DNA of 9,800 nt, taken from contig JAEXJU010000164.1 in NCBI GenBank assembly GCA_023448955.1, positions 1 through 9,800 of the forward strand, read 5' to 3'. The position numbers were made by a program, and so were the translations under genes. Positions within the stretch are counted from its first letter, which is position 1. Every line of letters starts with the position of its first letter. Below, in pieces: positions 1-5,879 of the stretch. Below the pieces are notes generated by a model. The model was not told where the DNA came from and made no database searches. It worked only from the letters and a program-made list of their open reading frames with translations. Source of the stretch: Bacteroidota bacterium (GTDB lineage Bacteria > Bacteroidota > Bacteroidia > Flavobacteriales > Weeksellaceae).

Positions 1-94
1 GCAATGTAGTATTGTCGAGTAAGATTGAGTTGCCTTGTTCATTGGAACATTCGAACAAAAAATCTTCGTTGATTCTATTGAGTGTGATTTTCAT
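1..94 (-). CDS. OsmC family protein, N-terminal fragment (gene runs off the left edge)
   Basis: An open frame on the minus strand starts at ATG 94-92 and runs to the window edge (31 codons). It begins MKITLNRINEDFLFEC and continues with a GNSILLD segment. This matches my recollection of the first beta-strands of flavobacterial OsmC-family proteins, small cytoplasmic cysteine-dependent peroxidases. The catalytic cysteines lie beyond the fragment and cannot be checked. Upstream of the ATG is an A-rich stretch without a Shine-Dalgarno, as is common in Bacteroidota. An inverted repeat (130-205) begins 35 bp upstream of the start and could lie in the promoter or leader. Identity rests on a short N-terminus only. 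Confidence 0.65.
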   Translation of the reverse strand, partial: MKITLNRINEDFLFECSNEQGNSILLDNTTL

Positions 95-129
95 TTTTTT
101 ATTCTTAATTAAAGATGATTTATCTAAGT

Positions 130-205
130 CTTCGACTCCGCTCAGACTGTCACTTCTGACTTTGACAGATTAATGTTAGCGATGTCACACTGAGCGGAGT
201 CGAAG
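130..205. repeat. Perfect 16-bp inverted repeat, dispersed-repeat type
   Basis: CTTCGACTCCGCTCAG at 130-145 is exactly complementary to CTGAGCGGAGTCGAAG at 190-205, with a 44-nt loop. The loop contains a second small hairpin (CTGTCA 147-152 / TGACAG 163-168). The arms continue imperfectly inward as a GTCAC-like sequence. From memory, such CTTCGACTCCGCTCAG units are dispersed in many flavobacterial genomes, and this sequence fits that class. It lies between the end of the DUF58 gene (271) and the start of the OsmC gene (94), so it could form the 3' end of the large operon's transcript. No U-run follows the stem on either strand, so a classical intrinsic terminator is not supported. Confidence 0.8.
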
Positions 206-270
206 TGTTTGGGTAATTATTACCTTACGCTCTACTTTTTTATAATGCTTAAATTAAAGTGAGTTCAAAT

Positions 271-1593
271 TTACAAAATTCCTCTTGCTTTTATCTCCAG
301 ATATTTATTGATAACATCGATGTTGAGATTCTCAGGAAGTGTATAAATGCTATAGATTCCGTATTTTCTAAGTTCCTGAATAATCAGTTTTTTCTCGAAT
401 TCAAATTTCTCTGCAATGATTTCGTCATAGATTTCCTGCATATTTTCGGGATTGGTATTCAGCAACTTGTGAACTTCAGAATTTTTGAAAAATACGACTA
501 CCAAAAGATGATTTTTGGCGATACCTCGCAGATATTTCATTTGACGATTCAGCGCATCCAACGTTTCAAAATTAGTAAAAAGCAAAACCAAACTTCTTTG
601 ATTCAAATGAAATTTCACATCCTGATAAAGCCTTCCAAAATCACTTTCGAAGAAATCGGTTTGAACATTATAAAGTGCTTCAGAAATCTTTTTCAATTGC
701 CCGGATTTGTTGTCTGATGCCACTTTGTTCTCCGTTTTTTTGGCAAAAGTCATCATTCCGGCGCGGTCGCCTTTTTTGAGAATGATGTGAGACAATGCCA
801 TCGTCGCGTTGATGGAATAATCCAGCAGACTCAAGCCGTTGAAAGGCATTTTCATAGTTCTCCCTTTGTCGATGAGCATTATGATGCGTTGCGATTTCTC
901 ATCCTGAAACTGATTGACCATCAATTTGCTGGACTTTGAAGTCGCCTTCCAGTTGATACTTCGAATGTCGTCTCCTTGAACGTAATCTCTGATTTGCTCA
1001 AATTCCATCGTGTGTCCCAGCTTTCTGATTTTCTTGATTCCGCCTAGCAAAAACTCGTTTTGAAGCGCCATCAACTCATATTTTCTAAGATGGATAAACG
1101 ATGGATAACTCGGCAACTTTGCATCTTTCTGATAGGTGAATCTTCTGGAAACCAAACCAATCGGTGAATTAATATAAATATTCAGATTTCCAAAACTGTA
1201 TTCGCCACGCTCTTTGGGTTCGAGAATATATTCAAAAAATGAATTATTTCCGCTTTCTATGTTTTTTTTAATGAGGAAATCACGCTTCTGAAACTGAAAC
1301 GGAATTTCGTCAATAATTTTGGTTTTGATATTAAAATTGTAATTATTCCAAATATCAACTTTTACTGAGTTCTCATCGCCGTTGGACAGTTTTTCCGGTA
1401 GGATTCTTTGGGCTTTGATTCCTTCTTTATTTTGAAATAAAATCAAAGCATCTACAATCGTCAGCACTAAAACAAAAATCAATAACGAGTTGGCCATCCA
1501 CATCATTACCGGAAAGAAAAATGCTAAAACATAGCATATTCCTACGCCGAATAGGGCGAAGAAGAATTTGTTATTGAGGTATAAGGATTTCAT
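271..1593 (-). CDS. DUF58 domain-containing membrane protein (vWA-like)
   Basis: 440 residues from ATG 1593. A TTG directly upstream (1596-1594) would add one residue, but ATG is the more likely start. Residues 9-54 form two membrane segments, followed by a beta-rich extracytoplasmic-type region (about 60-155). Next comes the DUF58 core RDYVQGDDIRSINWKAT at about 202-218, the family's most conserved block. The vWA-like section begins LIDKGRTM (about 230-237). Its D-x-G-x-T replaces the DxSxS metal site of true vWA domains, a change I recall as normal in DUF58 proteins. The gene ends the leftward operon, downstream of the moxR-type gene with which DUF58 genes are typically paired. The probable role is a membrane-anchored partner of the MoxR ATPase; the substrate is unknown. 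The small four-helix-bundle gene ends 7 nt upstream. Confidence 0.9.
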   Translation of the reverse strand: MKSLYLNNKFFFALFGVGICYVLAFFFPVMMWMANSLLIFVLVLTIVDALILFQNKEGIKAQRILPEKLSNGDENSVKVDIWNNYNFNIKTKIIDEIPFQFQKRDFLIKKNIESGNNSFFEYILEPKERGEYSFGNLNIYINSPIGLVSRRFTYQKDAKLPSYPSFIHLRKYELMALQNEFLLGGIKKIRKLGHTMEFEQIRDYVQGDDIRSINWKATSKSSKLMVNQFQDEKSQRIIMLIDKGRTMKMPFNGLSLLDYSINATMALSHIILKKGDRAGMMTFAKKTENKVASDNKSGQLKKISEALYNVQTDFFESDFGRLYQDVKFHLNQRSLVLLFTNFETLDALNRQMKYLRGIAKNHLLVVVFFKNSEVHKLLNTNPENMQEIYDEIIAEKFEFEKKLIIQELRKYGIYSIYTLPENLNIDVINKYLEIKARGIL

Positions 1594-1600
1594 CAAGGTA

Positions 1601-1616
1601 TTAGGTTGTAGGGTTT
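1601..1616. repeat. Left arm of the imperfect inverted repeat bounding the four-helix-bundle gene
   Basis: TTAGGTTGTAGGGTTT at 1601-1616 pairs with AAACCTACTACCTAA at 2002-2016. The reverse complement of the latter is TTAGGTAGTAGGTTT, which differs by one mismatch and one missing G. The first three bases of this arm are the stop codon of the four-helix-bundle gene. The two arms enclose nearly the whole gene plus its leader, suggesting the ends of a mobile or recently inserted cassette. Confidence 0.6.
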
Positions 1617-1969
1617 GAGTCTTTGAGGGAATTGATTAAACCATTCAGCATTTTAGAAATTTCAATAATGTTATAACTGAGTTCATTAAAGTTAATTTCA
1701 TCGATAAATCCTAAGTTTTTGGAAATAATGATTTGCGTTTCTAATTGACTACAACTTGCTCTCGCTATTCTTAAAAACTGTACATAGTCGGCTTTGCTTC
1801 GTCTGGTATTTCCTTCCGCGATATTACTTGGGATAGAAACTGACGCTCTTCTTAATTGAGAAGTCAAACCATAGATTTCGCTTGAAGGGAATTTCTCTGT
1901 CACTTTATAAATTTTCGTTACCAAATCAATCGATTTTTGCCAAACAATCAATTCCTTAAAATGCGCCAT
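1601..1969 (-). CDS. Four helix bundle protein (S23 / 23S rRNA intervening-sequence protein family)
   Basis: 122 residues, near the usual length of the family, starting at ATG 1969. The family signature is clear: an N-terminal F-x-x-L-x-VW (FKELIVWQKS), YGLTSQLRRASVSIPSNIAEG at about 33-53, and LRIARASCSQLETQ at about 66-79, followed by a final helix. Relatives are encoded in intervening sequences of 23S rRNA genes, and a related fold (Avd) serves diversity-generating retroelements. Neither context is present here. The gene lies between the moxR-type and DUF58 genes, which are normally adjacent, in the same direction and bounded by imperfect inverted repeats. It therefore looks like an inserted passenger rather than an operon component. 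Its molecular function is unknown; the family fold suggests a small pentameric, possibly nucleic-acid-associated protein. Confidence 0.9.
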   Translation of the reverse strand: MAHFKELIVWQKSIDLVTKIYKVTEKFPSSEIYGLTSQLRRASVSIPSNIAEGNTRRSKADYVQFLRIARASCSQLETQIIISKNLGFIDEINFNELSYNIIEISKMLNGLINSLKDSNPTT

Positions 1970-2001
1970 AACTGAAACCTATTTTCTTAAACTATCATCT
2001 A

Positions 2002-2016
2002 AAACCTACTACCTAA
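2002..2016. repeat. Right arm of the imperfect inverted repeat bounding the four-helix-bundle gene
   Basis: AAACCTACTACCTAA at 2002-2016 is the counterpart of 1601-1616. It sits 3 nt from the stop codon of the moxR-type gene (2020-2022) and 32 nt upstream of the four-helix-bundle ATG. If everything between the outer edges of the arms were removed, the moxR-type stop and the DUF58 start would be about 10 nt apart, a normal operon gap. Confidence 0.6.
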
Positions 2017-2019
2017 CTT

Positions 2020-3015
2020 CTATCTAGGCACTTCAATACTTTCCAATATCTGTCTGATGATTTCGTCCGCTGTCAGACCTTCCATTTCACGTTCAGGGGA
2101 AACGATAATCCTGTGGCGCAAAACTGCAAACGAAGCTTCTTTGATATCTTCCGGCGTTACAAAATCGCGACCTCGGATAGCTGAAAAAGCTTTACTTGCA
2201 GTCAGCAAAGCCAAGCTTGCTCTCGGCGATGCGCCTAAATATAAAAACTGATTTTCTCTTGTATTGACAATGATTTTCGCAATGTATTCCAAAAGGTTTT
2301 GTTCCACAATGATATCCTTAACCAATTGCTGATACTGTTTCAATTGCTGACCAGAAATCACCGTTTGAACTGAATCGGTTTTGTCTTCCAGCTTATTGTT
2401 GTGTTGATTTTTAATGATTTCAATTTCCTGCTCCAGATTCGGATAACCCACCTCGATTTTAAATAGAAAACGGTCGAGTTGCGCTTCCGGCAATCGGTAA
2501 GTTCCTTCGTGTTCAATTGGGTTTTGAGTAGCAACTACCAAGAACGGTTCTTCCATTGGATATCGCACTCCGTCCATTGTGATTTGGCGTTCTTCCATAA
2601 CCTCAAACAAAGCGGATTGCGTTTTGGCAGGTGAACGGTTGATTTCATCAATCAAAATAAAATTCGAGAAAATCGGTCCTTTTTTGTATTTGAAATCCGC
2701 TTCTTTGACATTGAAAACTGAAGTTCCCAAAATATCTGAAGGCATCAGATCCGGCGTAAACTGGATTCTGCTGAAATCCACGGAAATGGTTTTCGCCAAT
2801 AATTTCGCAGTAATGGTTTTTGCAACGCCGGGCACACCTTCTATCAAAACGTGACCGTTTGACAACAACGCAACAAGCAAATGTTCAATCATATTTTCCT
2901 GACCGACAATCACTTTTGCGATTTCTCTTTTGACGTTTTCCAGATTATATTGCAGTTCCTTCATATCCAGCCTGGACTGGAATTCCGGCGCTTGGTCTTG
3001 GTATTGTTCTTCCAT
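2020..3015 (-). CDS. MoxR-family AAA+ ATPase
   Basis: 331 residues, the usual MoxR length, from ATG 3015. The AAA+ landmarks are in order: Walker A EGVPGVAKT (59-67), Walker B FILIDEINR (119-127), sensor 1 ATQNP (162-166), the LPEAQLDRF segment with a probable arginine finger (175-183), and sensor 2 GASPRAS (261-267) in the C-terminal lid. All key residues are intact, so an active ATPase is expected. MoxR ATPases are cytoplasmic ring ATPases that act as chaperones or activators, usually with DUF58 or vWA partners encoded alongside. Here the DUF58 partner is downstream but separated by the four-helix-bundle gene, and the DUF4350 gene upstream is separated by the transposase/hairpin block. Hairpin A1 starts 19 nt upstream of the ATG and may affect its expression. 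Confidence 0.96.
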   Translation of the reverse strand: MEEQYQDQAPEFQSRLDMKELQYNLENVKREIAKVIVGQENMIEHLLVALLSNGHVLIEGVPGVAKTITAKLLAKTISVDFSRIQFTPDLMPSDILGTSVFNVKEADFKYKKGPIFSNFILIDEINRSPAKTQSALFEVMEERQITMDGVRYPMEEPFLVVATQNPIEHEGTYRLPEAQLDRFLFKIEVGYPNLEQEIEIIKNQHNNKLEDKTDSVQTVISGQQLKQYQQLVKDIIVEQNLLEYIAKIIVNTRENQFLYLGASPRASLALLTASKAFSAIRGRDFVTPEDIKEASFAVLRHRIIVSPEREMEGLTADEIIRQILESIEVPR

Positions 3016-3033
3016 AATTTATTTTTTTAGCTT

Positions 3034-3154
3034 AAGCTCCGTAGGAGCGAAATGTTTGTAGTATTAATTTTTATACGATTGACGAAGCTCCGTAGGAGCG
3101 GAATGTTTGTAATATATTATTATTGTTTGGTGCGAAGCTCCGTAGGAGCGACAC
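3034..3154 (+). repeat. Hairpin trimer 1 (A-A-B), plus orientation
   Basis: Three hairpins with CTCC core positions at 3037, 3088 and 3138 (spacings 51 and 50). Copies 1 (3034-3060) and 2 (3085-3111) carry the tail AATGTTTGTA after the core. Copy 3 (3135-3154) has GAGCGACAC instead and abuts the stop codon of the transposase gene. Spacers are AT-rich and unrelated to each other. The trimer lies in the leader of the moxR-type gene as read on the minus strand. Confidence 0.85.
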
Positions 3155-3621
3155 TAATTCTCATAAAATTCAAACAAATATTTTTCCTCAAATGGTATTT
3201 CAAATTTATTCAAAAGCTCAAGATATTCATCTTTAAAACTTCTCTTTTTATGATGTTCTTCTTGATTATTAATATAATGAATGACCTTATCAATCTGACT
3301 TTTGGAATATGAAAATGCACCATAACCTTCCTGCCAATTAAACTTCCCATTAAACCAATTTTCTTCGTTAATGAATTTTGAAGAATTAGATTTAATGTCT
3401 CTGATCAAATCGGGAATCTTTAAATTCAAACTATTAAATCCAATCAAAATGTGAATGTGATCTGGATTTGCAAAAATTGATAATAGCTTTTGTTGATTAC
3501 AGTTAATAATTCCTGCAATATATTTTTGTAACAACTCTCTTTTTGATGGATGGATCAAATTTTGTCTTCCTTGTACAGCAAAGACAAATTGAATGTAGAT
3601 TTGTATGTAAGTGTTTGCCAT
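3154..3621 (-). CDS. IS200/IS605-like Y1 transposase (REP-associated tyrosine transposase type)
   Basis: 155 residues from ATG 3621, full length for a single-domain Y1 transposase. The HUH motif is HIH at residues 55-57 (ANPDHIHILIGF). The probable catalytic tyrosine is Tyr116 in VIHYINNQ, corresponding by pattern to the YIxNQ motif of IS608 TnpA. The GYGAFSYS and NQEEHH segments are typical of the Bacteroidota members I know. Such enzymes cut single-stranded DNA at hairpin ends through a 5'-phosphotyrosine. The gene is flanked by inverted hairpin trimers, as for a RAYT with its REP sequences, and has no TnpB partner. It is probably active, since no motif is broken. Hairpin B' lies 20 nt upstream of the start codon, within the likely leader. 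The gene shares the operon's direction and may be read through from it. Confidence 0.92.
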   Translation of the reverse strand: MANTYIQIYIQFVFAVQGRQNLIHPSKRELLQKYIAGIINCNQQKLLSIFANPDHIHILIGFNSLNLKIPDLIRDIKSNSSKFINEENWFNGKFNWQEGYGAFSYSKSQIDKVIHYINNQEEHHKKRSFKDEYLELLNKFEIPFEEKYLFEFYEN

Positions 3622-3640
3622 TTTGTGTTTTGTTTTGTGT

Positions 3641-3764
3641 TGCTCCTACGGAGCTGTAATTTATTATGATTAACTAATTTCTTTTTACAAACATTTCGCT
3701 CCTACGGAGCTTTGACATTTTATCGCTGATTTGATTTCTACAAACGTTTCGCTCCTACGGAGCT
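3641..3764 (-). repeat. Hairpin trimer 2 (A-A-B), inverted orientation
   Basis: Three minus-strand hairpins. A copies are at 3739-3764 (tail variant AAACGTTTGTA) and 3686-3712 (tail AAATGTTTGTA). The B copy is at 3642-3655, followed on the minus strand by AACAC and then the transposase start 20 nt from the core. CTCC core positions are 3762, 3709 and 3653 (spacings 53 and 56). With trimer 1 it brackets the transposase gene as inverted arms. Confidence 0.85.
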
Positions 3765-3784
3765 CTTATATTTTACATTTAAAT

Positions 3785-3905
3785 AGCCTCCGTAGGAACG
3801 CAACATTTGTATAATTAGGTCGTAAAGAGTTGGATAAGCTCCGTAGGAGCGAAATGTTTGTAGGATCAATTTATCCATAAAACGAAGCTCCGTAGGAGCG
3901 ACACT
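3785..3905 (+). repeat. Hairpin trimer 3 (A-A-B), plus orientation
   Basis: Three plus-strand hairpins with CTCC positions 3788, 3839 and 3888 (spacings 51 and 49). Copy 1 (3785-3811) is degenerate (AGCCTCCGTAGGAACG, tail AACATTTGTA). Copy 2 (3836-3862) is a perfect A form. Copy 3 (3885-3905) is a B form ending GAGCGACAC, five bases from the DUF4350 stop codon. This trimer is in direct orientation to trimer 1 and back-to-back with trimer 2 across a 20-nt AT-rich gap (3765-3784). Confidence 0.85.
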
Positions 3906-3910
3906 TTTTA

Positions 3911-5077
3911 TCATTTCACAATATCATTCAACAATTTATTCATCCTTATCAAATCCTCCTTCATCACGCTCGCGTAAGGGTCTTGTCCTTTTTTTATGAG
4001 TGAAACAGCTTCCTTAATTTGTTCTATATTTTTTCCGGTTTTCAAATGGAGTTTATAAATAAATACTTCATCCAAATTTTGAGTATCAATCAGCAGATCC
4101 ATCCTGATTTTACTTAAAAAATACTGTGCTTTTTTCGCCATCATCTCGTGGAAATCGCCTTCCTGAAGATAGAGATTGCCAATGCTTCTGATGAAATCTA
4201 TCGACGTATTTTTCAGAGGTTCCTGAATTGGGACAATCCTCTGTTTTCGTTTGGCGTTGAAAAGTACAAAAATCAAAAGCCCAAACAACAACAAATACCA
4301 AGCATATTTCAGTGGCGGATTACTGAGAATGAAACGCATAGGCGACATCGAGAGCGGCACATCATTTTCCAAAAACCAAACCGTTTCGCGATTTGGTAAA
4401 TAGGAAAACACGCTTTCGATATAAAGATTTTTAGATTTGAGAAGGTAATAATTCGTCAAAACCAATGGCTCGGAGTGAATGTAAAAATGGCCTTTTCCGA
4501 AATTGACTTTGATAAAATCTGCGTTAATCGATGACATTTTATCATCAGATTTATATAGGGTTTTCCCTAAAACAGCAATGTCATTCCGGATGTATGAAAA
4601 ACCCTTGTTGTCCGGAAGTTTGTCGATAAACAATCTATGGTTTCCCAGCTTTTTATCTGTGAATTGCAGATAATAATTGTTATTGAAACTCACCGTTTTG
4701 AATCGGAATCCCAGCGTATCTCGCAATTTGGCCGTGGTTTCATTGGTGAGCCACATCACATCGGAACCTTTGGAAACCTCATCCATAATGTATCGCCAAG
4801 AAACCTCGTCAAGTTTTTTTTGGATGATAAGAATATTGTGCGGCTTTTTCTTATTTTTCTGATAATAAGTATAAGGCGAAATGCCCGTTTTTATCAATTT
4901 ATTGTTGAATAACCGATTCGATTCCTGATTGAAAATAAAAAGTCCAAACGGTGTTTTTTTCTCAGTGTCATAATTTTTGCGCCAGTCCAGAATCGGTTTT
5001 TTGTTCATCTCAAACATACCCATCACCACCAGAATGATGATGAAAATGACAGCGTATATCTTGAACGTTTTATTCAT
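3911..5077 (-). CDS. DUF4350 domain-containing membrane protein
   Basis: 388 residues from ATG 5077, ending TGA at 3913-3911. A membrane segment at about 7-22 is followed by a large extracytoplasmic domain (about 25-255), a second membrane segment at about 257-275, and a basic, helical cytoplasmic tail. The first third, with NILIIQKKLDE and DVMWLTNE (about 81-112), resembles the Rossmann-like DUF4350 fold. No catalytic residues are evident. In this operon type DUF4350 lies between DUF4129 and the MoxR ATPase, as here. The start is 25 nt after the DUF4129 stop, consistent with co-transcription. Domain assignment rests on context plus topology; function is unknown. Confidence 0.82.
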   Translation of the reverse strand: MNKTFKIYAVIFIIILVVMGMFEMNKKPILDWRKNYDTEKKTPFGLFIFNQESNRLFNNKLIKTGISPYTYYQKNKKKPHNILIIQKKLDEVSWRYIMDEVSKGSDVMWLTNETTAKLRDTLGFRFKTVSFNNNYYLQFTDKKLGNHRLFIDKLPDNKGFSYIRNDIAVLGKTLYKSDDKMSSINADFIKVNFGKGHFYIHSEPLVLTNYYLLKSKNLYIESVFSYLPNRETVWFLENDVPLSMSPMRFILSNPPLKYAWYLLLFGLLIFVLFNAKRKQRIVPIQEPLKNTSIDFIRSIGNLYLQEGDFHEMMAKKAQYFLSKIRMDLLIDTQNLDEVFIYKLHLKTGKNIEQIKEAVSLIKKGQDPYASVMKEDLIRMNKLLNDIVK

Positions 5078-5102
5078 CGGTTTTTAAACTTAAATTCTTG
5101 TA

Positions 5103-5879
5103 TCAGAGCTTGTTAAAATAAGTTTTATAATATTGATATTCTTTCTCCTGAGTATCAAACTCACCATACCAGATGTAATCGTACACGTGAGCAATTTTTC
5201 GGAAATCTTCTTTCTGATTTTCGTTTTTGAGCTCACGGAGATAATCCCGGTTGGTTTTTTCCGGATTCCAACTGATAAGGTTTTTATCTGTTAATTTTTT
5301 AAGCGTAAAAAGAAAAAGATACCGAATCGCTGAGCGGTAATCCTGCTGCTTCTCCAATTGTAAAATTGTTTGCGGAAAATTGATTTCGTGGATATTCTCT
5401 TCCAAATCCTGACTATGGATATTGATTTTTCTATTCTTTTTTCCGAACAGAAAATTACCGTCTTTCGACATCAGGTAGCGCACCAGAATAAAAATCAAAA
5501 CCGCCATCACCACAATCCCGATAATCCTCAGAATATTGACCGTGTAAGCATTCGCTTTATTCGGATCCAAGTCTTTGAAGATTTTGGAAAGCAGCTCCGC
5601 GATTTTAAGTTTGATTTTGTCCCAAATTGACTGCTTGGGTTTCAGAATTTCGTAATCGAACTGATTGCCTTTGTACTTGCTCTTAAAATTGGGCGCAAAC
5701 TTTTTCGGATAAAGCACATTATCTGTCGAATAATCAGACTTGACTAAAGAATCGGACTCGATAAATATTTCTGATTTTGCAGAATCCTGAATCACAACTT
5801 CCTGCACATCATCATATTGGGAAAAAGCAAATTGTCCCAACATCAGAAAAAGAAGTATGAAAATCAGCCTAAAATTCAC
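5103..5879 (-). CDS. DUF4129 domain-containing protein, single-pass membrane protein
   Basis: 258 residues beginning at GTG 5879-5877. This start is chosen because it supplies a complete signal peptide (residues 1-20, ending AFSQ); the next in-frame Met is inside that signal. An extracytoplasmic linker is followed by a membrane segment at about 117-135 and the DUF4129 domain at about 175-242: QDYRSAIRYLFLFTLKKL, then ISWNPEKTNRDYL and a final YIWYGEF. The start codon lies 11 nt inside the upstream membrane-protein gene, implying translational coupling. DUF4129 domains commonly occur in MoxR/DUF58/transglutaminase neighbourhoods, where they are presumed structural partners at the membrane. There is no transglutaminase here. 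Confidence 0.85.
   Translation of the reverse strand: MNFRLIFILLFLMLGQFAFSQYDDVQEVVIQDSAKSEIFIESDSLVKSDYSTDNVLYPKKFAPNFKSKYKGNQFDYEILKPKQSIWDKIKLKIAELLSKIFKDLDPNKANAYTVNILRIIGIVVMAVLIFILVRYLMSKDGNFLFGKKNRKINIHSQDLEENIHEINFPQTILQLEKQQDYRSAIRYLFLFTLKKLTDKNLISWNPEKTNRDYLRELKNENQKEDFRKIAHVYDYIWYGEFDTQEKEYQYYKTYFNKL

Larger units (their letters stand above)
3034..3905. mobile_element. IS200/REP-type transposase block with nine hairpin repeats
   Basis: This block fills the space between the DUF4350 stop (3911) and the moxR-type start (3015). It contains one Y1 transposase gene and nine copies of a hairpin with core GCTCCGTAGGAGC (5-bp stem, GTA loop). The copies form three trimers: 3034-3154 (plus orientation), 3641-3764 (minus) and 3785-3905 (plus). 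In most copies the core is followed by the tail AAATGTTTGTA. In the copy nearest each trimer's 3' end the tail is replaced by an ACAC-containing sequence. This resembles REP/REPIN arrays with their cognate RAYT transposase. Removing the block would leave about 23 nt between DUF4350 and moxR, similar to the 25-nt gap between DUF4129 and DUF4350, which supports insertion into an existing operon. Exact element ends and target duplications were not identified. Confidence 0.75.

Noticed and set aside
130..205. Intrinsic transcription terminator
   Set aside because: The loop is 44 nt and no U-run follows the stem on either strand.
212..224. Short palindrome GGTAATTATTACC as an operator
   Set aside because: A single short AT-rich palindrome near a gene end, with no promoter beside it and no second copy.
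259..717. Plus-strand open frame opposite the DUF58 gene
   Set aside because: It lies opposite a well-supported DUF58 coding region, has no recognisable domain and runs antisense to conserved sequence.
1594..1596. TTG as the DUF58 start codon
   Set aside because: It adds a single residue directly before an ATG; ATG 1593 is the simpler start.
1601..1969. Four-helix-bundle gene as a marker of a 23S rRNA intervening sequence
   Set aside because: No rRNA sequence flanks it; both neighbours are protein-coding genes of the operon.
3831..3877. TGGATAA / TTATCCA inverted pair surrounding one A hairpin
   Set aside because: Seven-base arms in AT-rich DNA, not repeated around the other hairpins; probably chance.
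3034..3905. Regularly spaced short repeats resembling a CRISPR array
   Set aside because: The repeats are compact hairpins, occur in threes, switch orientation and surround a Y1 transposase. No cas gene is present, and the spacers are short and AT-rich.
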